From: Euborellia annulipes
Lineage: Eukaryota; Arthropoda; Insecta; Dermaptera; Anisolabididae
Direction of reading: 5' to 3'
Assembly: GCA_023213315.1 (NCBI GenBank)
Contig: JAKCPI010005251.1
Coordinates: 20,894-84,893 of the forward strand
DNA length: 64,000 bases
Part shown: positions 50,975-60,482 of the stretch, one piece after another
Numbering within the stretch: the first letter of the stretch is position 1
How the letters are laid out: each line of letters begins with the position of its first letter
The notes under the pieces: generated by a model
The model's database searches: none
What the model was told of the DNA's origin: nothing
What the model saw: the letters and a program-made list of their open reading frames with translations, nothing else
Program-made: the position numbers and the translations under genes

Positions 50975-51333
50975 GCTATTTATATAATTCGCTAATGTCC
51001 TTCTGTCTGCCTGTCACGCTCTATTTGGGAAACTTCCCGTTGGAATTTCGGATCTAAATTTTTTATGCCTAAAGAGGACCTTCTAGGGATTACAGGAAAA
51101 TTATTTTCATCCCGAAATTCTTGTAACTTTTTGAGTTATTAATTCCTAAATTTATTATTTCTCCCATAGGAAATGTATAGAGAAATATTTATGTATTCTT
51201 TGCATTTATGTATTCTATGAATGTAAACAAATGCTCAAGCAGGCACTGAATTGGAATAGTAATAAGCATTTTCTTCTCATAATTAAGAAAAGGCCCGGGA
51301 CCAAGGGGCACCCGCCGAAGGCGGGGGCGCGGC
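50975..51333 (+). mobile_element. Non-autonomous Helitron, second of a tandem pair
   Basis: Joined without spacer to the first. 5' part GCTATTTATATAATTCGC, the same body, hairpin CCGCCGAAGGCGG and end GCGCGGCTAG, followed by a T. Both copies share AAACTTCCCGTTG-type text and TATGTATTCTTTGCATTTAT. Confidence 0.88.
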
Positions 51334-51357
51334 TAGTAGTAGCATCAATAAAATGAG

Positions 51358-51471
51358 CAAAACCAGACGAACTGAGGATGAAATAAGAGCAGTAATTGCA
51401 TCTATCAATGAATCCTTGGTGCAGCGCGTTCACACTAACATTCTGGACCGACTTGCTTCGTGTTAAGTATA
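51358..51471 (+). pseudogene. Short ORF, C-terminus of an unknown protein
   Basis: ATG at 51358 to TAA at 51471, 37 codons, reading MSKTRRTEDEIRAVIASINE and ending NILDRLASC. The frame is open upstream to the Helitron junction, so it is probably the end of a longer ORF that the Helitrons cut. AATAAA follows about 60 bases downstream (near 51529). Family unknown; it may belong to the composite element around it. Confidence 0.35.
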
Positions 51472-51689
51472 AAATGGACACCACATGCTCTTTGTACATT
51501 TTAAAACTTGAAATGGCACTTATTTCATTAAATAAAATGGTCTAAAATGTCCTGAGTTATGTCTACCAGTATTGCTTTTGACCCTATTCCCGTGATCCTG
51601 TATACTACCGTAAATAAATGAATATATTTAAGAAAGTGAGCAAGACAGACAAGATTAGGCCTATTTTATAAAATCTTAATTGCCTCTCC

Positions 51690-51920
51690 CCCTCTCGTGG
51701 CCGAGAGGCATTGTTAATATTGGTAATATTTAAAAGCCAAGGGGTGCGGGTTCGGATCCCAGACAGCTCGATGAATATTTATTTAAATCATTTGGATACC
51801 AAATGGTGTAAATAAATATGCCTATGCCTGGATCTCAATTGTATATCATAATTAGGCCTAATAATAACACTTGTTTACAGTCTGTATAGCCTAATATGCC
51901 GAAAAGACTTAAAAAAAAAG
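51690..51920 (+). mobile_element. SINE-A variant
   Basis: B-box GCGGGTTCGGATCCCAG, CGATGAATATTTATTTAAAT, palindrome TTTGGATACCAAATGG, GCCTGGATCTC and TGCCGAAAAGACTTAAAAAA. The 5' part differs from main SINE-A. A related scrap (GGGGACGCGGGTGCGAATTC) lies at 52385-52430. Confidence 0.8.
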
Positions 51921-52515
51921 AAATTAATTATTTTTAATTATTAAGTGAATAAATGTTTTTATTTCTATTCATTTTTGAAAAATGAATGAGTCTCCAAGAT
52001 TAAAAGATATAAATTGAATAAAAATGCGAAGATGTCGAATCTTTTGAAAATGACGCAGAGAAGAGTTCTTTTTTGCTTTGAACTTTTTATTTTTTCTCAA
52101 AATATCAACTTAGATTAACAAACAGGATAAAAACGAATAAGAGCTCGGGGTCTATTCAAATAAAAATAAAAAAATGTGTAAGTGGGTCTCTCTTATCTGA
52201 ATTGCTTCCTGGGATAATAATACGTAATTTCAACTTCTCTCCAAATGGAGATTTTTCATCATTATATGAACCTCCTGTAGCTTGATAAAATAAATTCGTT
52301 GGACAAGTGGAATTATTAGTAACAAAATTGAGTTATTATTGACTGATGTTTCGGCTTGAGGCCCCATCATCTGATTATCTTAAAGCCAGGGGACGCGGGT
52401 GCGAATTCCAGACAGTCTAGATGATTTTAAATAAAAATTTATTAAAGGATGAAAATATTTGAAGGAGTTATTTAGCTGATGTTCATATATGAAGAAGGAG
52501 AAAAATTGAGCGATG
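51921..52515. other. Unassigned stretch with decayed motifs
   Basis: A degenerate hammerhead-like segment (minus strand ATGATGGGGCCTCAAGCCGA then AACATC) lies near 52342-52375. A SINE-A scrap follows. Confidence 0.35.
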
Positions 52516-52795
52516 CAGCTAGTTTTATTTCAAATTTATTCAATTAACCAGGCGCGGAAGTTTCGGGCGCATTTGGGCCCAACCTCAGGGTTACAATTAG
52601 TGAAGGAAGTAACATTGATCAGATACAATTATTCACCACTAGCTTGGACAAATATAATAATGAAAATAAAATGTGTTTTTATCTGATTAATGTTATTTCC
52701 TTCACTAATCGTAGCCCTAAGGATGGTGCCATATGCGATCAAAACGTCAGCCCTGGTTAATTAAATAAATTTGAAATAAAACTAGCTGTATTTTT
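52516..52795. repeat. Foldback with degenerate hammerhead cores in both arms
   Basis: Left 52516-52620 and right 52685-52795 are inverse: GCAGCTAGTTTTATTTCAAA / TTTGAAATAAAACTAGCTG, TTACAATTAGTGAAGGAAGT / TTCCTTCACTAATCGTAG. The left arm (minus) reads CCTGAGGTTGGGCCC...GCCCGAAACTTCC; the right arm reads CCTAAGGATGG...AAAACGTC. Each deviates from CUGANGA/GAAA by one or two bases. Confidence 0.75.
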
Positions 52796-52904
52796 TCTTC
52801 TTCTTTAGTATGAAAATAGTTTAAAAGGAAGTTACATGTTGAAAGTGTAATTAATCAACTCGAACAATCCAGTTATTTTCAGAAGATAACAACTCTTTTT
52901 TGCC

Positions 52905-53050
52905 CATGGCCCAGAGCACAGTGGTTGAGTTCTTGCCTCTTGTCCTAGGAGTCAATGGTTCGCATCCGGTCTCATGTCTCAAAATTGACTACCAATCAAT
53001 TAAAATAAAGGGGTTTCAATAGCCTGCGATGTCGAAAAAATCCTTGAAAA
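52905..53050 (+). mobile_element. SINE-B copy
   Basis: GCCCAGAGCACAGTGGTTGA (A-box region), GGTTCGCATCCGGTCTC (B-box), GACTACCAATCAATTAAAAT and GCGATGTCGAAAAAATCC. The best tRNA-like head of the SINE-B family. Confidence 0.85.
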
Positions 53051-53167
53051 TTAGGTCAACTAAGGAGTCGATCTGAGAGGAAATTCAAAAATTTTATGGT
53101 CTCGTTGGTTGACCGATTGAGCCGAAATTTTGCCCTTCTATTATTCCTTTTAATAATACATGTTTAA

Positions 53168-53566
53168 GGTGCGCGTCTCGAAAAACCGTTAGGACACGAT
53201 TGACTACCGAGTTACTCGAGGCGGCAAGAGATGGCGTTAGTTTTTTCCATAGGGATACAAGGGATTTATTCCATTTCATTTGCAGGTTTCCAGCTAATTA
53301 ATTAAGGGTAAAAAATTAATTATTTTTTAACACAATGATTAGTAATTTAATTATCTATAAGATATAGAGCGAATTTTTTAAAAATGTCTTTTATTTAATG
53401 CGATTAATCTAAAAAAAAAAATGTATTTTTTCGAAAATCAAAAAAAGGGCTTCTATAAGTTGTAGATATTTTAAATAGCTTTAATTTTTAAAAAAAATTT
53501 GAGGTCGATAGCTTCAAAATTGTGGCCACTGGAATCTCCCAAAATTAGCACCCCGAGACGCGCACC
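53168..53566. mobile_element. T399 MITE, copy 2 (399 bp)
   Basis: Same ends, length and internal text (GGCGGCAAGAGATGGCGTTA, AATTTGAGGTCGATAGCTTC) as 20989-21387. TTAA at 53164-53167 and 53567-53570. Confidence 0.94.
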
Positions 53567-53571
53567 TTAAG

Positions 53572-53660
53572 GAGGCATTAGCCGAGGGGATAAAGAGGTT
53601 AAGCTTATAATCCTTAGTTGAAAACAACTCCAGTTCAAATCCACCCACCCCCAAATGTTT
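53572..53660 (+). mobile_element. tRNA-like fragment (SINE-C head-like)
   Basis: GGAGGCATTAGCCGAGGGGA, GGTTAAGCTTATAATCCTTA and box CAGTTCAAATCC resemble a class II tRNA body, but the acceptor stem does not pair, so it is probably a SINE head. Confidence 0.5.
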
Positions 53661-53750
53661 CATCAAACAATTCCTTCTCAGTACATGCATGACCTATCAA
53701 TCCAATTCCTTTTTCATTGAATATTAGACTTTGTTCTAACCCCCATTATT

Positions 53751-53963
53751 GAGGAGGCAATGGCTAAGCCGGCTAAGCTTAGGATTACGGAGTCCGAAGT
53801 CTCAACACGACTCGGGTTCGGATCCAGCTTGCCGCAAATAATTCAACCATCCTGCCGAAGTCTCCTCTTAGGGTAGGTAGGGGGATAGCCCCACCGTGGT
53901 ATCACAAAGGGCCTAATTGCCTAAGTGTGTGTCCCTCTCTGGGAACGGCCACTTCAACCTAAC
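53751..53963 (+). mobile_element. SINE-C, complete young copy
   Basis: GAGGAGGCAATGGCTAAGCC head, B-box GGGTTCGGATCC, CTTGCCGCAAATAATTCAAC, GGGGGATAGCCCCACCG, ending CACTTCAACCTAAC. Exact 15-bp duplications CTAACCCCCATTATT at 53736-53750 and 53964-53978. The tail is not poly-A. Confidence 0.95.
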
Positions 53964-54001
53964 CTAACCCCCATTATTTTTTCATCCCTCACTTTATCCA
54001 C

Positions 54002-54150
54002 TTAACATCTTCCCCCCAAAGCCTCAGCCCCTCTCTTCAGCAATGTCCACGCCTCATAGCCATGCAACAGAACGCTCCAAACGAAACCCTTCACCAATCT
54101 TATCTTCAAATCTAAATCAACCTTAAAACATCCTTCAATTTGCACAGGCG
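54002..54150 (-). pseudogene. RTE-type LINE reverse transcriptase scrap
   Basis: LDLKIRLVKGFVWSVLLHGY then EAWTLLKRGAEAL is the well-known block downstream of the palm in RTE/BovB-like and related LINEs (usual form ...FVWSVLLYGCETWTL...). About 45 residues remain. Confidence 0.85.
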
Positions 54151-54418
54151 ATATTAGAATAATCATGTAGCAAGGAAATAACATTTTAATTAGACGTTAT
54201 TTTTTTTTTAATACATTTACGATTAGGTATTATTTTTAATTAATTTTATAATTTATTGCTTCCTAACACGATCGTTCTCGTTAAAAAAAAAAAAAAATTA
54301 TTTTCATATTTTCGACATAAAATTATTTGTTAGCGAGGTGAATAGCTGAATCAATATGTAGTAGGATAAATAAAAGGCCAAACAGCTATGATTCTTTCCT
54401 TATTATAGAACCCACAGC

Positions 54419-54452
54419 GACGTTTCGGTCGACTATTCGACCATCTTCATGG
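54419..54452 (-). ncRNA. Hammerhead-like core, left arm
   Basis: Minus strand: CATGAAGATGGTCGA...TCGACCGAAACGTCG. GAAA and stem II (GGTCGA/TCGACC) are perfect; the C of CUGANGA is A here, so it may be inactive. Confidence 0.5.
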
Positions 54453-54483
54453 CTGTAATGGAGTATATAATAGACATATCAAG

Positions 54484-54735
54484 CAAGAACGAATCCAGAG
54501 GTGTTTCTCGGGGGAGGGGGGGTAATCTGGTGTGACTGGTCTCACAACACAATTTTTTCTTAATTTCGGTAATTTAAAGGCGCATTCTGTACTTGTCTGC
54601 CAGAATATAAATACAAATCAAATTTTCAAGTAAAATTTTACATTTAAAATAAATTATTTTTTTGAAAAAAAAAAATTTTTTCACATTTGGGGGGGGGGGT
54701 CCCCTTTACCCCCCCCCCCCTTGTATCCGCCCTTG
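54484..54735. mobile_element. hAT-like MITE between the two arms
   Basis: Ends CAAGAACGAATCCAGAGG and inverse TGTATCCGCCCTTG, with G/C-runs inside. ATATCAAG at 54476-54483 and 54736-54743 is an exact 8-bp duplication. It holds a scrap of the HPT hairpin (54527-54600). Confidence 0.85.
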
Positions 54736-55023
54736 ATATCAAGAAGGTGACAAATATAATTTCAAGACAAAAATAAAAATAACGTACCTAGGGTTCAGTC
54801 AACCGAAAAACCCTCTTATGTTCTTGGATAGACATTTCATAAAATGCATTACGATCTAATAGATATAATACAGTTCAGCGTCAAAGTCAATATAAATTTT
54901 TATTTTTATTAACTATAAGAGGATAAACAAATAAAAATGTGTATGTCTTGAAATTACATTTGTACAGTTATGGGTTCTATAATAAAGAAATAAACATAGC
55001 TGTCTATTATATACTCCATTACA

Positions 55024-55060
55024 GTCATGAGGATGGTCGCTGAGTCGACCGAAACGTCGC
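55024..55060 (+). ncRNA. Hammerhead-like core, right arm
   Basis: TCATGAGGATGGTCGCTGAG then TCGACCGAAACGTCGC. Stem II and GAAA are intact; the CUGANGA box is altered (ATGAGGA). Confidence 0.45.
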
Positions 55061-55189
55061 TATGGGTTCTATAATAAAGAAATAAACATAGCTGCTTGGC
55101 CTTTTCTTTATCCTATTAAAATTATTTATTATTTTCATATTTATCTTAGAAATTATAAAAAATAGAGGATGGTAACCTTCTTTGGACAA

Positions 55190-55300
55190 TGGCCCCCCGG
55201 GAAACGAACCCAGGATCTCCAGGCAGTTGTGCTACCCCTAAATTTTTCAACACAGAAACCAACGAACTGACTGTTGGATCATCAAGCTACTCCTGCTCTA
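55190..55300 (-). mobile_element. tRNA-like fragment
   Basis: Minus strand GGTAGCACAACTGCCTGGAG then GATCCTGGGTTCGTTTCCCG: A-box-like and B-box-like segments at tRNA spacing. A matching acceptor stem is lacking. Confidence 0.5.
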
Positions 55301-56426
55301 AGGAATCCCTCTTTAATTTAATTAATATCTCCGACGGAAAAATATAAATTAAAAAATAAATCACCATTAATCTAGATGGATTTTATCTTAATTACGCTAA
55401 TCTATATTAATTATAAGATCAAGTTTTATATATATTTTTTTTTTTTACTTCCTTAAGATCCATCTTTGTTAAAGTTTGATAGATTAAGCCTTAACCTACT
55501 TATTCTTTAAAAAAAAGTAAAAAAGTTTCTTCATATTTTTTAAATTAAATTGTCTGGCTAGATAAAATTCTCATCAATAAAAATTTAATACATTTATGTT
55601 TAACCTGTTGACTCTTGAGAATTAAAAAAAGATTAATTCAATCTGTTTGAACTCTTTTTCGGTTGATCAAATCAAAAGACGGGGGGGGGGGGCCCCTGAG
55701 AAACTTTCCAGACGTATATGGATAGTCTTTATCTTGTTTAACGAGACATGACAATTCAATTCAAAATACATTTATTTGCGATTAAGAAAATAAAAAGTTC
55801 TGGCCTTTATAATGGACTACTTTAATCTAATATCACATGAATCAGTAGTAAAATAGTTTACATTTGAAGGACTCAGTGGAAGATAGTCATAAAGAAAAAG
55901 AAAATGGGCTTATGGCTTTATTCACAGGAAAAAAATTCGAGGGTGAATATAGTTTTATTTACAAAAAAAAAACACAACGTGTGGAACCCTGGGTGTCCCT
56001 GGTGTGGACGTGTATATCACTGGCACTGTGTGCCCCAAAGGTTCACTATTTAGACCTGCTGCGGGCGTGTGGATCCCTCGATCATTTTTAATCTTAGATT
56101 ATGAATAGGTTTTTAATATTAGATTATGAATAGGTCCATAATATTAAAATTAATATTTTCCAAAGAATCATAACTATCAGTTTAAAAAGAATCAGACTCT
56201 TCATTTTCAGCTCCCTTTTTCGTAGAAGTCGTTTGAACACGAATAAAATTTCATTCACTCCAGATTTTGACGCCATTTTGTTGTGGCTTATGACTATCTT
56301 ACTTCTCAAATCATCACTAGCTGGCCAATTAAATAACTTCCACTTATTAAATGGAGCCAACCATTGTAAAATCAAGGAACTTTTTTGTGTGGCATTAAAG
56401 AGGGATATTTAAAGAATGCACTGGCC
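55301..56426. other. Unassigned stretch
   Basis: Opposed ORFs of 75 and 83 codons have no recognisable features. A C/G-run lies at 55681. TGGCTTATGACTAYCTT occurs at 56283 and again at 56613, a short direct repeat either side of a MU element. Confidence 0.35.
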
Positions 56427-56579
56427 ATGGGCCTAACTAGAGGGGTGCCAAGGGCCCCCCCCCCCCAGAAAGCTCCCTGTCCCAAGAAAAAGTGAGAAAA
56501 TATGGGGCTTTCCAGGCCTCCCGGAGGATAGCTGGTTCCATGCCCCCCCCCCAGCCAAATTCGTTTAGTTACGCCCATA
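56427..56579. mobile_element. MU-type MITE, copy 4
   Basis: ATGGGCCTAACTAGAGG to TTTAGTTACGCCCATA, reversed relative to copies 1 and 2 (CAGCCAAATTCG at the right). Flanks GCACTGGCC and GTACTGGCA are a 9-bp duplication with two changes. Confidence 0.85.
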
Positions 56580-56588
56580 GTACTGGCA

Positions 56589-57078
56589 TGAATATCTCAA
56601 AAATGACAAAATGGTGGCTTATGACTACCTTCCACTAAGCCCTTCATTTGTAATTGCGTGGAGCGTTTCAAGTTCAATAAATATGTTAATATTTACTTTT
56701 AAAAACTGATAGCCTGTTTGAGGCAAATTGATTAGCGTTTTTATTTGTTTATCTTGGTGCAATTTTTTTTTTTAACAAATAATTACAATCGAATTTCAAA
56801 GTCCTATATTGAATCTGTTTTGAATTCTGTCTGAATGCCCTGAAGGTTTATTTCATTTGGGATTAAGATTTATTGATATGTAAATCAGGACGAGAGATTA
56901 GCGATTGCTTGATTGATGACAATAACTGATTGAAATGTTCTTCGCTAAGCGTTAGTGAAATCAAAGATTTCGACAAGAGATCTAATATTTCTCAAAAAAA
57001 GATTATATCTTTTTTTAGACCTAGAAATTATAAAAAGAAAATTTATACAAATTCTGTTCTCTTATCACCTTTCTTTTT
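56589..57078. other. Unassigned AT-rich stretch
   Basis: Nothing recognised. Confidence 0.35.
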
Positions 57079-57297
57079 ACTTTCTCTTACCTCTATATAC
57101 AGTATGTTAATATATAGAGATAGAAAGTATTGGATTCATGTCAAAAATTCGATGTCGAGATGGATATACACGTTTTGAGGTCCCCTGAATCCAAAAAAAG
57201 TAGTTTTCGCGACATGCTCTGTCTGTGTGTGTGTGTCTGTCTGTCTGTCTGGGTGTTTTCAATTTTAAGCATGAAGGAATTGAGCTAAGAGGTTGAA
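57079..57297 (+). mobile_element. HPT fragment (5' third)
   Basis: ACTTTCTCTTACCTCTATAT, AATTCGATGTCGAGATGG, AGGTCCCCTGAATCC, a GTCT repeat and AAGCATGAAGGAATTGAGCT, then it stops. Confidence 0.85.
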
Positions 57298-57373
57298 TAC
57301 AATACTAGTGGTTATGATGGTTAGCGGAAGTAATAATAAATACAATAAAAGTATTTCTATTTCTTTAATAATA

Positions 57374-58020
57374 CGAGGGGGTGTCAAAAAATAGCAGAAA
57401 TTATTTTTTTACTGGAAAATTCTGCTTACTTTTATTCAAATTCTATTATAGACCTTCAAAGTAATCTCCCTCACACAAAATACAACGATTTCCACTGTTG
57501 AAAACACTCCCTTTGAAGCCCCTTTTTGATAGTCTGTTGAGTACACCCGAAATTTTGTTGTTTAGCTCTCGATCACTCTGTAAATGACTATCCCGAAGCT
57601 CTTTTTTCACTCCAGGAAATAGGTGGAAGTCACACGGTGCTAGGTCCGGTGAATAAGGTGGAGGTGGCATCACCCCAATGTCTAATTCATTGATTGATTT
57701 CTTGAGTCCTGAAGGCGCTATTTGCCTAGTGAAGAATCCCATTTGAACAAGATGTAGTCTTTTTGTTGAAATTTTTCTTCTTACTGGCACCTTCAAAGCT
57801 CGCAGTAAAAGTACGATGCTTATCCACCACGTGATCGAGAGCGGGTGCACTCAACAGACTATCAATAAGGGGCTTCAGGGAGTGTTTTCAACAGTGGAAA
57901 TCGTTGTATTTTGTGTGAGGGAGATTACTTTGAAGGTCTATAATCGAATTTGAATAAAAGTAAGCAGAATTTTCTAGTAAAAAAATAATTCCTGTTATTT
58001 TTTGACACCCCCCCCCCTCG
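57374..58020 (-). mobile_element. mariner-derived foldback, 647 bp
   Basis: CGAGGGGGTGTCAAAAAATA at one end and its inverse at the other, TA at 57372-57373 and 58021-58022. The two arms (57374-57545 and 57848-58020) are inverse copies of about 170 bases, each holding the 3' end of the transposase gene. So the right arm is not a normal 5' terminus but a duplicate of the 3' end. Confidence 0.9.
57446..57850 (-). pseudogene. mariner transposase C-terminal remnant
   Basis: MPPPPYSPDLAPCDFHLFPG contains the third catalytic Asp block of mariner; then KKELRDSHLQSDRELNNKIS and the normal end GNRCILCEGDYFEGL with its stop at 57446. The N-terminal two thirds and the first two catalytic residues are lost. 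The ORF start lies at the arm boundary and is not a real start. Confidence 0.88.
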
Positions 58021-58160
58021 TATTTAAAATTGATTAAAATAAAAAAAAGCTCTATTCTTTTAGATAATAAAATAAGTTTGCCCAATATCATCCCTCTCCA
58101 ATGCTAATTATAAAGAGGAAAGCCTAATTAGCCAATCAGAAGAGTTGATATTGGGCTTAA

Positions 58161-58785
58161 GGAGGAACGAGAGCGAAGATGTTACGCATGTTTTTCCCGA
58201 TAAGATGGCGTAGTGTGTCATAAAAAGTATGCCCAAAAATCAAGTAATTCAAAAATTTGCCATGAGATGTCAGAATGGTAGCTAATAATATTTCATGCAT
58301 TTGGTTGATTTTCATTGATCTTTTAACAATAAATACTTTATAAATGTTATTATATATTATGTATCTTTTATAAAAGCATAAAAATATATAAATATAGGCT
58401 AGATATAGGGAATCGGCTGTTAGACTAGCCTGCCACCTATTGCAAGAATGCTGAACTAATTTGACAGTTGATTTTTAAATAAATCATCTAAGCTTATTTT
58501 AAAAATTTCTTAATTAATATATGATTAATAATAACAATAAATTCATTTTTAAATTTTAAAAAAATTAAAGATTATTGGGACAGATTGTTTTTTTGTATTT
58601 GCTTGATAACAAAAAAATTAATTACGATAATTTTTTAATAAGGCATTAAAAAAATTATAGCTCGATGTCCCAATAATCTCTTATGAATTTATTTCATTAA
58701 AAAAAAACGGCATTGAAAAAATCCTTATAATAGTCTAGTTTTTTTTTTTTTTTTAAGTACGTTTAGACGTCGCTCCTGAACCCCC
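58161..58785 (+). mobile_element. T625 element, full-length reference copy (625 bp)
   Basis: TTAA at 58157-58160 and 58786-58789. Ends GGAGGAACGAGAGCGA and inverse TCGCTCCTGAACCCCC. No ORF. Internal TAATATATGATTAATAATAA and GATTATTGGGACAGATTG ... GATGTCCCAATAATC suggest a second internal inverted repeat. Confidence 0.93.
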
Positions 58786-58789
58786 TTAA

Positions 58790-59510
58790 GCTCCAGAATT
58801 TTACAATTCGATTTCTAGACTCATCTCAAATGTATATAAATTTTTTGATTACTTAAAAAAAAATAGATACAAAATATTTTAAGTACCGGAGGTGCGGACA
58901 AGCGTGTTCTCTTCGGCTAAACGCTTTTCATTTGAATGCCGGGGTTCACAGGTGCTGGTGATCTCTGGTCAATTCAAGTGACCCGGATTCCGTTTGACCT
59001 GCCTCCAAGAGAAAACATAGAAATTGATTTGTTGTTTCTCATCGTCTTCTATATTTATTTATTTTTTTAATAATCTAATATCATTTATTTATATTAAATA
59101 TAGATCATTTAGAAAATCATCATCAAACAAAAATTGAGAGATTCACAAAAGAGAAAATTTTTTTATTTTTTATTTATTTAAACAACTTGTGGAATTGAAA
59201 GTCAACAAAAAAATAAATAAATAAATAAATAAATATTTCGCTTTTTATAATGAAGGGAATAAAATGGAATGAATTATGCAAAAGAAAGTCAAATATTACT
59301 AATTCAACATTCGTTATTAAATTTTTCTCTCTTATTTCATTTACGTTTTTTTTTTTTAATTCTCGTTTTTTTCCCCCAGCAGTAGATTAAATCAAATATC
59401 GTTTTTTTTTTTTTTTTTTTTTAGTATATTAAATTATTAAACTGTCTCTTTTTTTAAATATTTAAATTAAATTACGTCCTATGTTATAATTAATGGATTA
59501 ATTTTTAATA
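58790..59510. other. Mostly AT-rich; GC island at 58885-59010
   Basis: The island (GGAGGTGCGGACAAGCGTGT, GCCGGGGTTCACAGGTGC, AAGTGACCCGGATTCCG) has no open frame and loosely resembles a tRNA-derived SINE head. No second copy is present. (AAAT)n and T-runs follow. Confidence 0.35.
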
Positions 59511-59862
59511 TAGGGTGTTTATTAAACATACGACAAAAATTTTTCCCTGTCTGGACTGTTCTAAGAATATTTTGTTATTTGATGATCTATTAAGTTTATC
59601 TAGGCCTAAGTTCTGTTTAAGATTTAACACAGGGGTGATATTAGAAACACAAGCCTGGCACAAGCATCCAAACTTCACGTAGCATTTTGTCCTTTACGAT
59701 CTTTGAATTTCTAAGTATCGATATAATTTAATTTTTATAATAATTCTTAAATTTAGTATCTTTTTTTCCTCATTCTGGAGCCACAACATATGATCAAAAG
59801 ATAAAATATTCTTAGAATAGCCTTTTTGAATTTTTGCCGTATATTTAATAAAAACCCTGTCT
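59511..59862. repeat. MITE with ~70-bp imperfect inverted ends
   Basis: AGGGTGTTTATTAAACATAC, CTGTTCTAAGAATATTTTGT on the left; inverse GTATATTTAATAAAAACCCT, AAAATATTCTTAGAATAGCC on the right. The target duplication is not clear. Confidence 0.72.
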
Positions 59863-59978
59863 AGGGGGGGTTATACAGAATATATCAATATATTTTTTAA
59901 GGCGGAGTCAAAAAAAAAAAAAAAATTGCAAGACATATGCAGCCAAAATTATTTCTTTTATTATGCCGTTCCAGGCTA

Positions 59979-60012
59979 ACGTTTCGGCCACTGGTCTAGG
60001 CCATCTTCAGAG
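59979..60012 (-). ncRNA. Hammerhead-like ribozyme core, left arm
   Basis: Minus strand CTCTGAAGATGGCC, loop, GGCCGAAACGTTAGCC. CUGANGA, stem II (GGCC/GGCC) and GAAA are all intact. CGUU/AACG can form stem III, but the following base is G where a cleavable hammerhead needs U. Confidence 0.6.
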
Positions 60013-60449
60013 CTAAAATATTTTCATACATATTATTATCACATGTTATTGTTAAACCTGTACAATACAAATACAGTATACAAAATATAAAAATAAATAC
60101 AATTTACGGAAATAATATAGAGTACATACCCGGAGGCGAGAATAAATGAAAATTAAAAAATTTCAGCGATACACATTTGCATGAACGGAGTTCTCATAGG
60201 ACAACTAAAGAATGATGTTATGAATACTGGCTAGTTAGTAATTTTCATAATATTATATTTTAACTCCGCCAGATAGCAGAGTATATCTAAATAAGTCCAA
60301 TATAATATTTTAAAACCTCATTTGCATATGTATGTACTCTATATTTCCGTAAATTGTATTTATTTTTAAATTTTATATACTGTATTTGTATTGTACAGAA
60401 GGTTTAATAATAACATGTGACGATAATATGTATGAAAATATTTTTAGCT

Positions 60450-60482
60450 CTGAAGATGGCCTAGACCAGTGGCCGAAACGTT
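60450..60482 (+). ncRNA. Hammerhead-like ribozyme core, right arm
   Basis: CTGAAGATGGCC at 60450, loop TAGACCAGT, GGCCGAAACGTT. Same sequence as the left-arm core, so it was conserved or homogenised between arms. Confidence 0.6.

Larger units (their letters stand above)
50518..51602. mobile_element. Composite element, CACGGGAATAGGG inverted ends
   Basis: CAGGGCTGGTCACGGGAATA at the left and the inverse TATTCCCGTGATCCTG at the right (51581-51602), plus GACATAA-TCAG a little further in on both sides. Between them lie a Penelope-like fragment, two Helitrons and a short coding end. No target duplication was found, so the outer element is provisional. Confidence 0.5.
54355..55125. repeat. Inverted pair of hammerhead-bearing repeats (Penelope-like)
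   Basis: 54355-54483 is the inverse of about 54995-55125: AGGATAAATAAAAGGCCAAA / GGCCTTTTCTTTATCCT, TATTATAGAACCCA / TGGGTTCTATAATA, TGGAGTATATAATAGACA / CTATTATATACTCCA. On the right the segment ATGGGTTCTATAATAAAGAA also stands as a direct repeat on both sides of the core (54969 and 55063), as in tandem terminal repeats of Penelope-like elements. Confidence 0.85.

Noticed and set aside
53951..53972. Telomere-like CCTAA repeats
   Set aside because: Only two or three units, forming the SINE-C tail and its target duplication.
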